64,000 nucleotides of DNA from Fictibacillus sp. b24 (GCF_030348825.1 NZ_JAUCES010000005.1:1178001-1242000), one strand, 5' to 3'. Counted from the first letter of the stretch, positions 36,337 through 46,170 are shown. Notes: generated by a model not told the origin, from the sequence alone. Program-made: numbers and translations.

Positions 36337-37002
36337 ATGTACAAAAAGGAACAATATTTATATGCTAAAGATAAAAATGTAAAAGCAAAAGTGCGTAATT
36401 ATGATAAAGAGGATATTTCTGAGCTTATGAAAATCCAACGAGAAAGCTTTCCTCCTCCTTTTCCTTCTGAACTATTGTGGAATGAGAAGCAGCTGCAAAA
36501 CCACATCACGCTTTTTCAGGAGGGAGCATTATGTGTGGAGATCGATGGAGTATTGGCAGGCTCAATAACAGGGCTGTTAGTGAATTTTGATCCTAGTCAT
36601 CCTCGCCATACTTGGGAAGAGATAACGGACAGCGGATATATCTCAAATCATGATAACAATGGAAAAACGCTTTATGTTGTTGATATATGTGTCCGTCCTG
36701 CATACAGAAAATTGAACCTTGGCAAGCTCTTGATGCAATCATTATATGAAACCGTTGTTCATCTCAAATTAGAGCGTTTGTTAGGCGGAGGCAGAATGCC
36801 CGGGTATCGAGAGCATTCAAACAATCTTTCACCACAAGCATATGTTGAGAGAGTAGTGGAAGGAAGCATGTACGATCCAGTCATTTCGTTCTTGTTGAGA
36901 TGTGGCAGAACGCCGTTAGAATTGGTTCCTGATTATTTAGAGGATGAGGAGTCATGCAATCATGCTCTTCTCATGGAATGGAGAAATCCTTTTAACGGAT
37001 AA
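36337..37002 (+). CDS. GNAT-family N-acetyltransferase
   Basis: A 221-residue GNAT protein. After an N-terminal strand (KAKVRNYDKEDISELMKIQR) the acetyl-CoA motif A region is YVVDICVRPAYRKLNLGKLL and the carboxyl part includes RLLGGGRMPGYREH, which contains several Gly and Arg residues unusual in small-molecule acetyltransferases. Substrate unknown. ATG 36337 is 9 bases after GGGAG; the frame opens further up without support. Between ackA and an EcsC-family gene, each apparently a separate unit. Confidence 0.8.
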   Translation: MYKKEQYLYAKDKNVKAKVRNYDKEDISELMKIQRESFPPPFPSELLWNEKQLQNHITLFQEGALCVEIDGVLAGSITGLLVNFDPSHPRHTWEEITDSGYISNHDNNGKTLYVVDICVRPAYRKLNLGKLLMQSLYETVVHLKLERLLGGGRMPGYREHSNNLSPQAYVERVVEGSMYDPVISFLLRCGRTPLELVPDYLEDEESCNHALLMEWRNPFNG

Positions 37003-37077
37003 GGAAAACCTGTTGTTTTTTTACTTCAAGGAAAGATTATAATACACTATAAAAAAAGGATTTTAAGGAGGAGAAGT

Positions 37078-37908
37078 ATGCCGTTAACAGAGCGTGAAGA
37101 GCAAATTTGGGAAGAAATCAAAGCCTGGGAAGATGATTTTTTTACATATGAACCAACAGATTTTGGCCGTACTTATGAAAAATGGGCAACGCGACAAATG
37201 GATCTTCTGTCTGAAGAGATGCAGGAGACAATCGGAGAATATGTGGATTCTGTATTGTTCCATATTCATGCTCTTATACAAAACTCTCAATTCCAGTTAG
37301 ATACTAAACAAAGAATCCTTTCTGAGGCAAGAGTATTTCGAGATGATATTCTTGAGATTGAAGATTTAAAGAAGTGCTCGATCGACCAATTATCTTATAT
37401 GGCAGATCAACAGATCGCCCGAAACCGCCTTCTTTCCTTTTCTCAAGGCGGACTTGCCGGAACGGGTGGACTTCTCTTTTTAGGAACAGATCTACCAGCA
37501 ATGGTGGCACTCGGAATTCGTTCAGTTCAATCGATCGCCATGCATTATGGATATGACATTCAAAGACCTGCTGAAATGATGAGATCGCTAAAAGTCTATC
37601 ATGCAGCTACTATGCCAAAACGCTTTCAGCAAGAGAAATGGGACGAGCTAATGGCAGAGATTCGAGAAGAAGAAGATCCTATTTTTTATGCTGGGAAAGA
37701 TGTTATTGCAGATATCTCGTGGATGTCTCACCCGATTCAGCAAGCGGTTAAGATGATGGCCATTCTTCTTCTTAGAAAGAAGCTGACACAAGGATTGCCT
37801 ATTTTCGGTATGGCTTTGGGGGCTGTCATGAACTATCAGCAATCTAGAAAAATTACAGAAATCGCACACAAGTTTTATCAAAAACGATATCTTTATGAAA
37901 AATATTAA
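37078..37908 (+). CDS. EcsC-family protein
   Basis: A 276-residue protein with an EcsC-type domain from about residue 80, recognisable by GLAGTGGLLFLGTDLPAMVALGIR and the hydrophobic C-terminal helix LPIFGMALGAVMNY. EcsC is encoded with the Ecs ABC transporter in B. subtilis and affects its function, but the biochemical role of the family is unknown; no transporter genes are next to this copy. AAGGAGGAG ribosome site. moaB follows 18 bases later, so co-transcription is likely. Confidence 0.82.
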   Translation: MPLTEREEQIWEEIKAWEDDFFTYEPTDFGRTYEKWATRQMDLLSEEMQETIGEYVDSVLFHIHALIQNSQFQLDTKQRILSEARVFRDDILEIEDLKKCSIDQLSYMADQQIARNRLLSFSQGGLAGTGGLLFLGTDLPAMVALGIRSVQSIAMHYGYDIQRPAEMMRSLKVYHAATMPKRFQQEKWDELMAEIREEEDPIFYAGKDVIADISWMSHPIQQAVKMMAILLLRKKLTQGLPIFGMALGAVMNYQQSRKITEIAHKFYQKRYLYEKY

Positions 37909-37926
37909 GAAACAGGTGTTATTAAA

Positions 37927-38433
37927 ATGAGTGTTCAAGAACATAAAGCACGAGCACCGAAAATAGTGAATTGCATGATCGTAACGGTAAGTGATACACG
38001 AAATGAAGAGACGGATAAAAGCGGAAAGCTGATCCAGACATTTTTGAAATCCCAAAATCATGTGATCGCAGAATATAGAATTGTTAGCGATGATAAAGAA
38101 CGGATTCAGATTGCCGCGCAGTTTGGAATTCAAAACGATAACATTGATGTAGTTCTTTTTAACGGTGGTACAGGAATAGCGTCTAGAGATGTAACGATTG
38201 AATCTCTCATCCCCTTATTTGACAAAGAAATCACGGGTTTCGGAGAACTGTTTCGTATGTTAAGCTACACTGAGGATATCGGATCGAGTGCCATGTTAAG
38301 CCGTGCTATTGCTGGTGTTAAAGATAGGACGGCAATATTTGCCCTGCCAGGTTCGTCGGGAGCTGTGAAATTAGGAATGGAAAAATTAATAATGCCAGAG
38401 CTGAATCATGTCGTACAACAGCTGCAAAAATAA
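37927..38433 (+). CDS. moaB: Molybdopterin adenylyltransferase-type protein MoaB
   Basis: MogA/MoaB family (168 residues) acting in molybdenum cofactor synthesis, adenylylating molybdopterin. Motifs: TVSDTRNEETDKSG near the N terminus, FNGGTGIASRDVT, and ALPGSSGAVKLGMEKLI near the end. The ribosome site is modest (AACAGG). Located upstream of argGH as in B. subtilis, after an EcsC-family gene. No other molybdenum cofactor gene is in the window. Confidence 0.92.
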   Translation: MSVQEHKARAPKIVNCMIVTVSDTRNEETDKSGKLIQTFLKSQNHVIAEYRIVSDDKERIQIAAQFGIQNDNIDVVLFNGGTGIASRDVTIESLIPLFDKEITGFGELFRMLSYTEDIGSSAMLSRAIAGVKDRTAIFALPGSSGAVKLGMEKLIMPELNHVVQQLQK

Positions 38434-38461
38434 AGAGGGTGCTTATGCATCCTCTTTTTTA
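38432..38461. terminator. Terminator after moaB
   Basis: AAAGAGGGTGC / GCATCCTCTTT plus T run; its far end includes the stop codon of the convergent 104-residue gene. Confidence 0.8.
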
Positions 38462-38773
38462 TCCGTGTATTTTTGATGAGATGTTTTGATTCAATCTATA
38501 CCATAACCAAAGATCATTGATGACGGAGGCTAAACTGGCAATTTTGTAGTTCAGCTCACATGATATTTCAAAGTTTTCTTCCGAAGATAACTGATCTTGG
38601 AGTTCATTGATGTGTTTTTCAATTTGCCCGATTCGATCTGGAATCGTCCCTCTTATTTTCTCCCAATGCAACAGAATGGCTGCTTGCAAAGCTTTATCAT
38701 ACGTTCCCCAAGGCTTATTTAAATGCGGCACGGATATTCCGAGCCTGTCATCCCATACAAAGTTATTTTGCAA
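38459..38773 (-). CDS. Conserved hypothetical protein, 104 residues
   Basis: I do not recognise the family. The protein is hydrophilic with no signal peptide or membrane helix. N-terminal part DDRLGISVPHLNKPWGTYD and HWEKIRGTIPDRI, then a helical segment likely to coil (IEKHINELQDQLSSEE). The start is TTG at 38773, 7 bases after GAGGTGAT, which supports real translation. It is a single gene convergent with moaB and divergent from argG. Confidence 0.7.
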   Translation of the reverse strand: MQNNFVWDDRLGISVPHLNKPWGTYDKALQAAILLHWEKIRGTIPDRIGQIEKHINELQDQLSSEENFEISCELNYKIASLASVINDLWLWYRLNQNISSKIHG

Positions 38774-38837
38774 AATAAATCACCTCTATCCCTATTGTAC
38801 AAAAGGGTGCATGCTGATGCGAGATAAATGTTAAAAG

Positions 38838-38957
38838 TTATTTTTATTCATTTTAAAGAATAACCTTGCAATTTTCATTGGAATTTTGTTATAGTATGAA
38901 CTATCTTAAATGGTATTTTTATAAACAATAATGTATAAAAATAAATAATTATTCATT
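38838..38957 (+). promoter_or_regulatory. argGH promoter with ARG-box-like sites
   Basis: TTGCAA (38866-38871), 18-base spacer, TATAGT (38890-38895). Downstream, 38940-38957 holds TAAAT-AATT-ATTCA, one mismatch from the ArgR/AhrC box TGAAT-WWWW-ATTCA; upstream, ATTCA at 38846-38850 is a half box. Arginine repression by ArgR is inferred. Confidence 0.6.
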
Positions 38958-38986
38958 TTAGTAATCAACAGGAGGAGAGATTTCAT

Positions 38987-40189
38987 ATGGGGAAAAAAGT
39001 TGTTTTAGCTTATTCTGGGGGATTAGATACATCGGTTGCTATACCGTGGTTAGCGGATAAAGGATATGAGGTAATTGCATTATGCTTGGATGTGGGTGAG
39101 GGGAAGGATCTTCCTTTTATACAATCAAAAGCACTATCAATCGGAGCATCTGAATCCATCGTATTGGATGTTCAAAAAGAATACGCTGAAGAATATGCAT
39201 TAGTCGCTCTTCAGTCACATGCACTTTATGAAGGGAAATATCCATTGATCTCTGCTTTAAGCCGCCCGCTTATCGCTAAAAAGTTAGTTGAGACAGCTGA
39301 AAAATATGGTGCAACTGCTGTTGCTCATGGCTGTACAGGTAAAGGGAACGACCAAGTGCGTTTTGAAGTTTCTGTTGCAGCACTAGCACCAGAACTTGAG
39401 GTGCTCGCACCAGTCCGTGAATGGAGCTGGTCGCGTGAAGAAGAAATTCAATATGCAAAACAGCATGATATTCCAGTGCCTATCAAAAAAGAAAATCCTT
39501 TTTCAATTGATCAAAATTTGTGGGGAAGAAGCAATGAATGCGGAATATTAGAAGATCCTTGGGCAGCTCCGCCTGAAGAAGCATACGAAATGACAGTATC
39601 ACTTGAAAATACGCCAGATCAGCCACAAATCGTTGAAATCGGATTTGAGCAAGGTGTTCCTGTATCCCTTAATGGTGAGAGTGTATCGCTCGATCACCTC
39701 ATTCACCAGCTAAATGAATGGGGAGGCGCACATGGGGTTGGACGAATCGATCATGTGGAGAATAGACTCGTTGGGATTAAATCACGTGAAGTTTATGAGT
39801 GTCCTGCAGCTACAACACTTATTAAGGCACATAAAGAATTAGAAGACTTAACATTAGTAAAAGAAGTCGCTCATTTTAAGCCGATCATAGAAAAGAAGAT
39901 GACAGAATTAATCTATGAAGGTCTTTGGTTCTCACCACTGAACGCATCGTTAAAAGCCTTTTTGGATGAAACACAAAAACATGTAACAGGGACTGTCCGT
40001 GTTAAATTCTTTAAAGGCCATGCGATTGTAGAAGGAAGAAAATCACCTTACTCTCTATATGATGAAAAATTAGCTACTTACACATCAGACGATGCATTTG
40101 ATCACACTGCTGCAAAAGGGTTTATCTCACTATGGGGGTTACCTACAAAAGTCAGCAGCATGGTTCAAAAAAATGAGGTGAAAGTGTGA
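38987..40189 (+). CDS. argG: Argininosuccinate synthase
   Basis: Joins citrulline and aspartate with ATP to form argininosuccinate. The 400-residue protein has the PP-loop [13 protein letters not shown] at residues 7-19 and the citrulline/aspartate region [24 protein letters not shown] precedes the ATG. First gene of argGH; preceded by ARG-box-like sequences. Confidence 0.97.
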   Translation: MGKKVVLAYSGGLDTSVAIPWLADKGYEVIALCLDVGEGKDLPFIQSKALSIGASESIVLDVQKEYAEEYALVALQSHALYEGKYPLISALSRPLIAKKLVETAEKYGATAVAHGCTGKGNDQVRFEVSVAALAPELEVLAPVREWSWSREEEIQYAKQHDIPVPIKKENPFSIDQNLWGRSNECGILEDPWAAPPEEAYEMTVSLENTPDQPQIVEIGFEQGVPVSLNGESVSLDHLIHQLNEWGGAHGVGRIDHVENRLVGIKSREVYECPAATTLIKAHKELEDLTLVKEVAHFKPIIEKKMTELIYEGLWFSPLNASLKAFLDETQKHVTGTVRVKFFKGHAIVEGRKSPYSLYDEKLATYTSDDAFDHTAAKGFISLWGLPTKVSSMVQKNEVKV

Positions 40190-41571
40190 AAAAGCTATGG
40201 GGAGGACGTTTCTCTAAACAACCTGAAGAATGGGTAGATGAGTTCGGAGCATCCATTTCGTTCGATCAGCAGCTGGCAAGTCAAGATTTAAAAGGAAGTC
40301 TTGCGCATGCTAAAATGCTGTATCAATGCAATATTATTGATGAAAGTGCTTATGAAAACATTAAGAATGGATTGCTTTCTCTTGTACAGGAAGAGAAAGC
40401 AGGCGAACTATCTTACTCAGTGAAGTATGAAGATATACACTTGAACCTTGAAAAACTGTTAACCGATAAAATCGGACCAGACGGAGGAAAACTTCATACA
40501 GCGAGAAGCCGAAATGATCAAGTTGCAACAGACTTCCATCTCTATGTAAAAGAAGAGACACTACTTATTATTGAGCATATTGAAGAACTGCAAAAATCCC
40601 TTTTGAATCTTGCTGAAGAACATGTGGAGACCATTATACCTGGTTATACCCATCTTCAGCGTGCCCAGCCAGTTTCCTTAGCGCATCATCTTTTAGCCTA
40701 TTTTTGGATGCTTGATCGAGATAAGGGCAGATTGCAAGACAGTTTAAAAAGAACAGATGTAATGCCGCTTGGAGCAGGTGCACTAGCGGGAACAACTTTT
40801 GATATCGACAGAAACATCACAATGAACGAATTAGGATTCTCAAATAAATATCTTAACAGCTTGGATGCGGTAAGTGATCGAGATTTTGCAATCGAATGCT
40901 GCAGCAACGCTTCTATGATCATGATGCATCTTTCTCGTTTTTGTGAAGAATTGATTCTTTGGTCTTCAGAAGAATTCGGATTCATTGAAATCAGTGATAG
41001 CTTCACAACGGGCAGCAGCATGATGCCACAAAAGAAGAATCCAGATATGGCCGAATTAATTCGCGGCAAAAGCGGCAGAGTATATGGATCATTAATGTCT
41101 TTACTCACGTTGATGAAGGGACTTCCTCTTGCTTACAACAAAGATATGCAAGAAGACAAAGAACCTGTTTTTGACACGGTAAAAACAGTTAAAGGATGTC
41201 TCAGTATCATGACTGGAATGATGAATGAGGTTAAAATAAATGCTGAAAAGATGAACAAAGCCGTTCATCAAGATTTTTCGAATGCAACAGAACTCGCTGA
41301 TTATTTAGCGAAAAAAGGGATTCCGTTTCGCGAAGCCCATGAATTAGTTGGTCAGATGGTACTTCAATGTATTCAAAAAGGGTGCTATCTTCTTGATATT
41401 AGTCTTGAGGAATATCAGGCATGGTGTCCACTTGTGGAAAACGATTTATTTGTTGCGCTATCACCAAAAACCGCTGTTGAAAGAAGAAATTCAGAAGGCG
41501 GTACAGGTTTTGATGCAGTGCACAAACAGATTGATGCAGCGAAATCAAAAATACTTGTTTCCAAAAATTAA
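40186..41571 (+). CDS. argH: Argininosuccinate lyase
   Basis: Releases fumarate and arginine, the last step of arginine synthesis. 461 residues of the fumarase/aspartase superfamily: [39 protein letters not shown] with the catalytic His, and the signature [12 protein letters not shown] containing the catalytic Ser. GTG start overlaps the argG stop by four bases; GAGGTG lies upstream. No terminator is seen before the next small gene. Confidence 0.97.
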   Translation: MKKLWGGRFSKQPEEWVDEFGASISFDQQLASQDLKGSLAHAKMLYQCNIIDESAYENIKNGLLSLVQEEKAGELSYSVKYEDIHLNLEKLLTDKIGPDGGKLHTARSRNDQVATDFHLYVKEETLLIIEHIEELQKSLLNLAEEHVETIIPGYTHLQRAQPVSLAHHLLAYFWMLDRDKGRLQDSLKRTDVMPLGAGALAGTTFDIDRNITMNELGFSNKYLNSLDAVSDRDFAIECCSNASMIMMHLSRFCEELILWSSEEFGFIEISDSFTTGSSMMPQKKNPDMAELIRGKSGRVYGSLMSLLTLMKGLPLAYNKDMQEDKEPVFDTVKTVKGCLSIMTGMMNEVKINAEKMNKAVHQDFSNATELADYLAKKGIPFREAHELVGQMVLQCIQKGCYLLDISLEEYQAWCPLVENDLFVALSPKTAVERRNSEGGTGFDAVHKQIDAAKSKILVSKN

Positions 41572-41639
41572 TACCGTTTAACTTTCTTCAGAGGACAAAA
41601 ACTATGGTTAAGGTTTTAAATTTGAAGGAGGAAGTTACC

Positions 41640-41801
41640 ATGGCAAAGGAAAAACGTCCAAATCAACAGTTAGAATACGATGCTGAAGGTGAAATGACCG
41701 TTCATCAGCAGATAACAGAAGCGTACCAAAGTGGAATTGTTGATAAAGTAGATCAAGGACAGCAAAGAACAAAGCTAGATGACGAAGAAAGTCTTTCATA
41801 A
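41640..41801 (+). CDS. Small acidic protein, 53 residues
   Basis: Encodes a 53-residue hydrophilic protein (MAKEKRPNQQLEYDAEGE at the start) with many Gln, Glu and Asp and no membrane helix. The excellent ribosome site GAAGGAGGAAG and the following terminator support a real gene; an upstream ATG at 41604 is less well placed. The stretch MTVHQQITEAYQSGIVD recalls small YozQ/DUF4025-type Bacillus proteins, but I am not certain. It lies 68 bases after argH and may share its transcript. Confidence 0.7.
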   Translation: MAKEKRPNQQLEYDAEGEMTVHQQITEAYQSGIVDKVDQGQQRTKLDDEESLS

Positions 41802-41813
41802 AAGTAGTTAATA

Positions 41814-41846
41814 AGGGATGGCTCACATAGTTGAGCTATCCTTTTT
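41814..41846 (+). terminator. Terminator of argGH and the small gene
   Basis: GGATGGCTCA / TGAGCTATCC with five T. Confidence 0.85.
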
Positions 41847-41907
41847 GTTTATACCTTGTTTTGAGGAATGTATGTTAGAAGGTTGGTATGCGTGAGATGT
41901 TTGTAGG

Positions 41908-42110
41908 GAGGAGGGGTATAGGGCTAGTGAACATATGACGATTTTTGTCAACTCGCCGATATATGTTCAAAACTCGCTGGAATATAGTCAAATGTCGCCG
42001 GATTATCCCTGGAATTTCTAGAATTATTTCAAAATTTTCTTGAACTAGTGATAGTTTTACCCAAGCTGGTATAAGAGAGGGCCTGTTTAAAGAGGCGAAT
42101 ATGCATCTAT
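41908..42110 (+). repeat. TCGCCG repeat, copy 2
   Basis: Same layout as 5676-5880: units AACTCGCCGATATATG, AAACTCGCTGGAATATAG and AATGTCGCCGGATTAT, then GGAATTTCTAGAATTATT and a diverged tail with GGCCTGTTT. The remaining 260 bases up to ald hold no recognised element apart from the ald ribosome site. Confidence 0.72.
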
Positions 42111-42370
42111 TTGATCTATCTATAACGAGTTTTAAGTAAAAAATGTATAGGTAGTACAAAATGAGAAAAAATTATGCAACTTATAACTGCAGCGGCGGTA
42201 TTTCATCCAGCACCCAAGCTTGAATCTCCTTCTCCTATTTAGGGCACCTTAATGCTGTCTTATCTGCAAAAAAAATCATAATGATTTTCAACTTTTTATT
42301 TTGAATCTTAGATGGTATGGTAACTATAGATAATGAAATAATTTCCAATATTGATAGGGAGGGAAAACAG

Positions 42371-43492
42371 ATGAAAATTGGTGTACCGACTGAAATAAAA
42401 AATAACGAAAATCGTGTAGCTATGACTCCTGCTGGAGTTTTAAATCTCGTGGCGTCTGGTCATGAAGTGTTTATTCAAAAAGGTGCTGGAATCGGCTCTG
42501 GCTTTACAGATGAAGAATACGAAAGTGCTGGCGGCGTGATCGTTGAAACGCCTGTTCAGGCGTGGTCGATGGAAATGGTTATGAAAGTGAAAGAACCGCT
42601 GCCCGAGGAGTATTGTTTCTTTCGGGAAGGATTAATCCTGTTCACATATTTACATCTTGCACCTGAGCCTGAGTTAACTAAAGCGCTGACAGATAACAAG
42701 GTTATCGGCATTGCATATGAGACTGTACAGCTGCCAAACGGAACATTACCGTTGCTTACACCGATGAGCGAAGTAGCGGGAAGGATGGCTGCTCAGATTG
42801 GTGCTCAATTTTTAGAAAAACCTAAAGGCGGCCTAGGGATTTTGTTAAGTGGAATTCCTGGAGTTCGACGCGGCAAAGTAACGGTAATCGGCGGTGGAGT
42901 GGTTGGAACAAACGCTGCTAAAATTGCTATGGGACTTGGAGCAGATGTTACGATCATAGATTTAAATCCAGAACGTCTTCGTCAGCTTGATGATATTTTT
43001 GGTGTAGAAATTAATACTCTCATATCTAATCCGCTTAATATTGCGCTTGCTGTTCAAGAGTCTGCATTGGTAATTGGTGCCGTTTTAATCCCAGGAGCAA
43101 GGGCGCCTAAGCTCGTTACTGAAGAGATGATAAAAGGGATGCAGCCGGGTTCAGTAATTGTAGACGTTGCAATTGATCAGGGCGGTATTTTTGAAACCGT
43201 CGATCGCATTACAACACATGATAATCCGACTTATGAAAAGTATGGAGTTCTGCACTATGCAGTTGCAAACATGCCAGGTGCTGTTCCAAGAACTTCAACG
43301 ATCGGGCTGACAAATGTGACTGTTCCTTATGCACTTCAAATCGCAAACAAAGGGTACGCGAAAGCATGTTTAGATAATGAAGCTTTACTAAAAGGAATTA
43401 ATACGTTGGATGGTTTTGTAACGTATAAAGCTGTTGCTGAAGCACATCAGCTGGATTATAAAGATGCGGTTTCCATATTGACTCAAAAATAA
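42371..43492 (+). CDS. ald: Alanine dehydrogenase
   Basis: NAD-dependent reversible conversion of alanine to pyruvate and ammonia; in Bacillus used for alanine catabolism and needed for normal sporulation. 373 residues: [16 protein letters not shown]-terminal motif, the Rossmann loop [20 protein letters not shown], and VDVAIDQGG. Start ATG 42371 follows GGGAGGG by 7 bases; the upstream in-frame ATG at 42317 lacks such a site. Single gene with a terminator. Confidence 0.96.
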   Translation: MKIGVPTEIKNNENRVAMTPAGVLNLVASGHEVFIQKGAGIGSGFTDEEYESAGGVIVETPVQAWSMEMVMKVKEPLPEEYCFFREGLILFTYLHLAPEPELTKALTDNKVIGIAYETVQLPNGTLPLLTPMSEVAGRMAAQIGAQFLEKPKGGLGILLSGIPGVRRGKVTVIGGGVVGTNAAKIAMGLGADVTIIDLNPERLRQLDDIFGVEINTLISNPLNIALAVQESALVIGAVLIPGARAPKLVTEEMIKGMQPGSVIVDVAIDQGGIFETVDRITTHDNPTYEKYGVLHYAVANMPGAVPRTSTIGLTNVTVPYALQIANKGYAKACLDNEALLKGINTLDGFVTYKAVAEAHQLDYKDAVSILTQK

Positions 43493-43505
43493 TTAGGGTG
43501 ACACA

Positions 43506-43546
43506 AAAGTCCAACGTTCCTTTTTACTGGAATGGGGCTTTTTTTC
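43506..43546 (+). terminator. ald terminator
   Basis: AAAGTCC-TTCC / GGAA-GGGGCTTT with internal mismatches, then seven T. Confidence 0.75.
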
Positions 43547-43617
43547 TGTTCTATAATAGGGTATGTAAGGAAATAGGATGAAATCTAGCGTCCTAATTAG
43601 AGGAGGGAGTAAGTTAT

Positions 43618-44298
43618 ATGAAAGTGACGTATCACGGACATTCAGTACTTGAGATTCAAACCGGGGAACATTCCGTTTGGATAGACCCTTTTATTAATGG
43701 AAACGGACAAGCTAAAATTAAAGTTAGCGATGTAAAAGCAGATGTTATTTTATTAACACACGGTCATAACGATCACGTTGGAGACACAGTTGAGATTGCA
43801 AAAGCAAACAACAGCTTAGTAGTAGCGCCTTTCGAACTTGCCAATTACATCAGTTCTCAAGGAGTGGAAGCACACCCTATGCACATTGGAGGAAGCCGCA
43901 CGTTTGATTTTGGAAAAGTAAAGTTTACTCAAGCTTTCCATGGATCAAGTTATGAAGAAGAAGATGGCACTGTTGTGTATACAGGGATGCCAGCAGGAAT
44001 TTTATTTTCACACGGTGGAAAAACCCTATACCATGCAGGTGATACCGCTCTATTCTCAGATATGAAATTGATTGGAGAATTTGAGAAACCTGACGCTGCC
44101 TTCTTACCCATAGGTGATAATTTTACGATGGGTCCTGAAGATGCACTTATTGCAGCAAAATGGATCGGTGCAGACATAACTGTTCCAATCCACTTCAACA
44201 CATTTCCTGTAATCGAACAAGATCCAGAAACTTCTTTTACATCGAAACTTGGGAATAAAGGAAAAGTGCTTCAAAGCGGTGAAAGCTTAAACGTATAA
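43618..44298 (+). CDS. ytkL: Metallo-beta-lactamase-fold hydrolase, UPF0173 (YtkL)
   Basis: A 226-residue zinc-dependent hydrolase of unknown substrate. Metal-binding motif [10 protein letters not shown] (HxHxDH), a downstream His in FHGSSYEE, Asp in [10 protein letters not shown] and terminal His in [16 protein letters not shown] precedes the ATG. The family is conserved in Bacillaceae and archaea. A hairpin covering the ribosome site of the next gene starts 8 bases after the stop. Confidence 0.92.
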   Translation: MKVTYHGHSVLEIQTGEHSVWIDPFINGNGQAKIKVSDVKADVILLTHGHNDHVGDTVEIAKANNSLVVAPFELANYISSQGVEAHPMHIGGSRTFDFGKVKFTQAFHGSSYEEEDGTVVYTGMPAGILFSHGGKTLYHAGDTALFSDMKLIGEFEKPDAAFLPIGDNFTMGPEDALIAAKWIGADITVPIHFNTFPVIEQDPETSFTSKLGNKGKVLQSGESLNV

Positions 44299-44305
44299 TG
44301 ATTCT

Positions 44306-44346
44306 AACCTCCCTTTCTATGCATACGAATGATAGTAAGGGAGGTT
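44306..44346 (+). promoter_or_regulatory. Stem-loop that includes the ribosome site of the next gene
   Basis: AACCTCCCTTTCTAT and ATAGTAAGGGAGGTT pair over 15 bp with one mismatch. The 3' arm contains GGGAGG, the ribosome site of the gene starting at 44356. The following GTTGTATTTTA is a weak terminator tail, so the structure may either end ytkL transcripts or hide the ribosome site in read-through RNA. Confidence 0.65.
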
Positions 44347-44355
44347 GTATTTTAT

Positions 44356-44598
44356 ATGAGCCAAGAAAAAATAGCAAAAGTCTTAATGTTGTGTGTACTG
44401 CTTTATGTAGCAATACCTGTTCTCTCTTTAGACGGTCCTCTTTTGCAAAGTGTTTTTACGATTGCATGGAGCGGGTTTGCATGTATGTTGATGATTGGCT
44501 TGCTGTTTAAAAAAGATACTCTAAAGAAACGAGCAGTCAGGAAACAAAGTATTTCTGCAAATCGGAAAATGAGGAAAAGAATGCACATGGAAAGTTGA
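44356..44598 (+). CDS. Small membrane protein, 80 residues
   Basis: Two predicted membrane helices (about residues 6-26 and 34-52) followed by a strongly basic tail of about 28 residues (KKDTLKKRAVRKQ, RKMRKRMH). I do not recognise it. ATG 44356 is 10 bases after GGGAGG. It lies between ytkL and ytoI; its start region is tied to the stem-loop above. Confidence 0.65.
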   Translation: MSQEKIAKVLMLCVLLYVAIPVLSLDGPLLQSVFTIAWSGFACMLMIGLLFKKDTLKKRAVRKQSISANRKMRKRMHMES

Positions 44599-44680
44599 GT
44601 TTCTGTTTGTATGCCTGTATAATCTGTATTAGTCAAATAAACAAAACAGATAGATACAGGTAAAAGGAACGGTGAATGTA

Positions 44681-45997
44681 ATGCTAACCAAGCATGAACA
44701 AATATTGCAGCATATTTTGGACCTTGATGTCGGATCAAAAATCTCCGTTCGGCAAATTGCAAAAGATTTAACGGTCAGTGAAGGTACAGCTTATCGAGCG
44801 ATTAAAGAAGCTGAAAACCAGGGAATCGTAAGTACGATTGAACGTGTTGGTACGATACGTATTGAAAGACAAGCAAAAAGCAATATTGAAAAGCTAACGT
44901 TCGCCGAAGTCGTAAATATTGTTGAAGGACAAGTACTTGGCGGGCGCGCAGGGCTTCACAAAACGCTTCATAAGTTTGTTATCGGTGCTATGAAACTAGA
45001 AGCGATGATGCGCTATGTAGATGCTGGAAGTCTTTTAATTGTTGGTAACCGTGTGAACGCGCATGAATTAGGACTTAAAGCCGGAAGTGCGATTTTAGTA
45101 ACAGGGGGCTTCGATACGGAAGAAGAAGTGAAGAGGCTTGCAGATGAACTTGAACTTCCTGTGATTTCAACAAGTTACGATACATTTACTGTAGCAACGA
45201 TGATCAATAAGGCGATACATGACCGCTTAATCAAAAAGGATATCGTATTAGCCTCTGATATATTAATACCAATCGATGAAACCCATTACCTCTTTCAGCA
45301 TGATAAAGTTTCGAAGTGGCATGAATTAAACCAAGAGACGATGCACAGCCGTTATCCTGTTGTGGATCAAGCGAATCGTGTAACGGGTGTTGTAACTTCT
45401 AAAGACATTATCGGAGTTCCTGTATCCATGCAAGTAGAAAAGGTTATGACTCGTGCTCCTTTAACGGTTACAGAAAAAACATCTGTAGCAGCATGTGCCC
45501 ACATGATGATTTGGGAAGGAATTGAACTGCTGCCGGTTATCGGTTCTTCTCATAAACTCATTGGAATTTTAACAAGGCAAGATGTTTTGAAAGCGATGCA
45601 GATGATGCAGAAGCAGCCGCAAGTTGGAGCCACTTTCGATGACCTGATCACTACAGAGTTAAAAGAACAAAAGGTGGATCATGAAGTTACGTTTACTTGC
45701 AGGATCACACCTCAGATGACCAATCACCTCGGCACAGTTTCTTATGGTGTACTGATGACTTTAGTAACCGAGACAGCTCGTAAAGCGTTGAGAAGAATTA
45801 AAAAAGGTGACCTTGTTGTTGAGAACGTAACATTCTACTATATCAAGCCTGTTCAGATCGATAGTGACATTGAATTGATACCAAGAGTTCTGGAAGTGAG
45901 CCGGAAATTTGGAAAAGTAGATGTAGAAATTCATCATGAAGGAAAGATTGTTGGAAAAGCGATGATGATGGCTCAGCTTCTCGATCACCGGTCATAA
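44681..45997 (+). CDS. ytoI: DRTGG-CBS-hotdog protein YtoI
   Basis: A 438-residue multidomain protein: N-terminal helix-turn-helix (ISVRQIAKDLTVSEGTAYRAI), a DRTGG-type domain (about residues 60-180), two CBS domains (HSRYPVVDQANRVTGVVTSKD and GIELLPVIGSSHKLIGILTRQD) and a C-terminal hotdog/thioesterase-like domain (about 315-430). The combination suggests a nucleotide- and acyl-responsive regulator, but no function is established. ATG 44681 with GGTG upstream matches the homologous start (M-TKHEQIL); GTG 44672 is the alternative. Confidence 0.9.
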   Translation: MLTKHEQILQHILDLDVGSKISVRQIAKDLTVSEGTAYRAIKEAENQGIVSTIERVGTIRIERQAKSNIEKLTFAEVVNIVEGQVLGGRAGLHKTLHKFVIGAMKLEAMMRYVDAGSLLIVGNRVNAHELGLKAGSAILVTGGFDTEEEVKRLADELELPVISTSYDTFTVATMINKAIHDRLIKKDIVLASDILIPIDETHYLFQHDKVSKWHELNQETMHSRYPVVDQANRVTGVVTSKDIIGVPVSMQVEKVMTRAPLTVTEKTSVAACAHMMIWEGIELLPVIGSSHKLIGILTRQDVLKAMQMMQKQPQVGATFDDLITTELKEQKVDHEVTFTCRITPQMTNHLGTVSYGVLMTLVTETARKALRRIKKGDLVVENVTFYYIKPVQIDSDIELIPRVLEVSRKFGKVDVEIHHEGKIVGKAMMMAQLLDHRS

Positions 45998-46036
45998 AAA
46001 AGACTTTTTTCTTATCCTTTGTTGTTCTTGTGAGTA

Positions 46037-46082
46037 GTTGATTTCCGTTTCAGGAGTCTCGCCACCTTACACTTCAATCAAC
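46037..46082 (+). repeat. Dispersed palindromic repeat, copy 7 (internally deleted)
   Basis: Only the two ends of the core remain: GTTGATTTCCGTTTCAG joined to GAGTCTCGCCACCTTACAC and CAATCAAC. About 82 bp of the centre are missing. It lies between the ytoI stop and terminator, sense orientation. Confidence 0.85.
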
Positions 46083-46142
46083 TTGTCAGTGAAGGATTTA
46101 GAAAATCTGTTCCTAAAAGCCAAACTTTTTTAAAGAGTACTA

Positions 46143-46170
46143 AAAAAGTCCCTATTAAAGGGACTTTTTA
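46143..46170. terminator. Bidirectional terminator, ytoI / ytpI
   Basis: AAAAAGTCCCT / AGGGACTTTTT, 5-base loop. Confidence 0.88.

Noticed and set aside
42161-42300. Possible regulatory leader before ald
   Set aside because: No stable stem with terminator, T-box or known riboswitch motif could be recognised; left unannotated.
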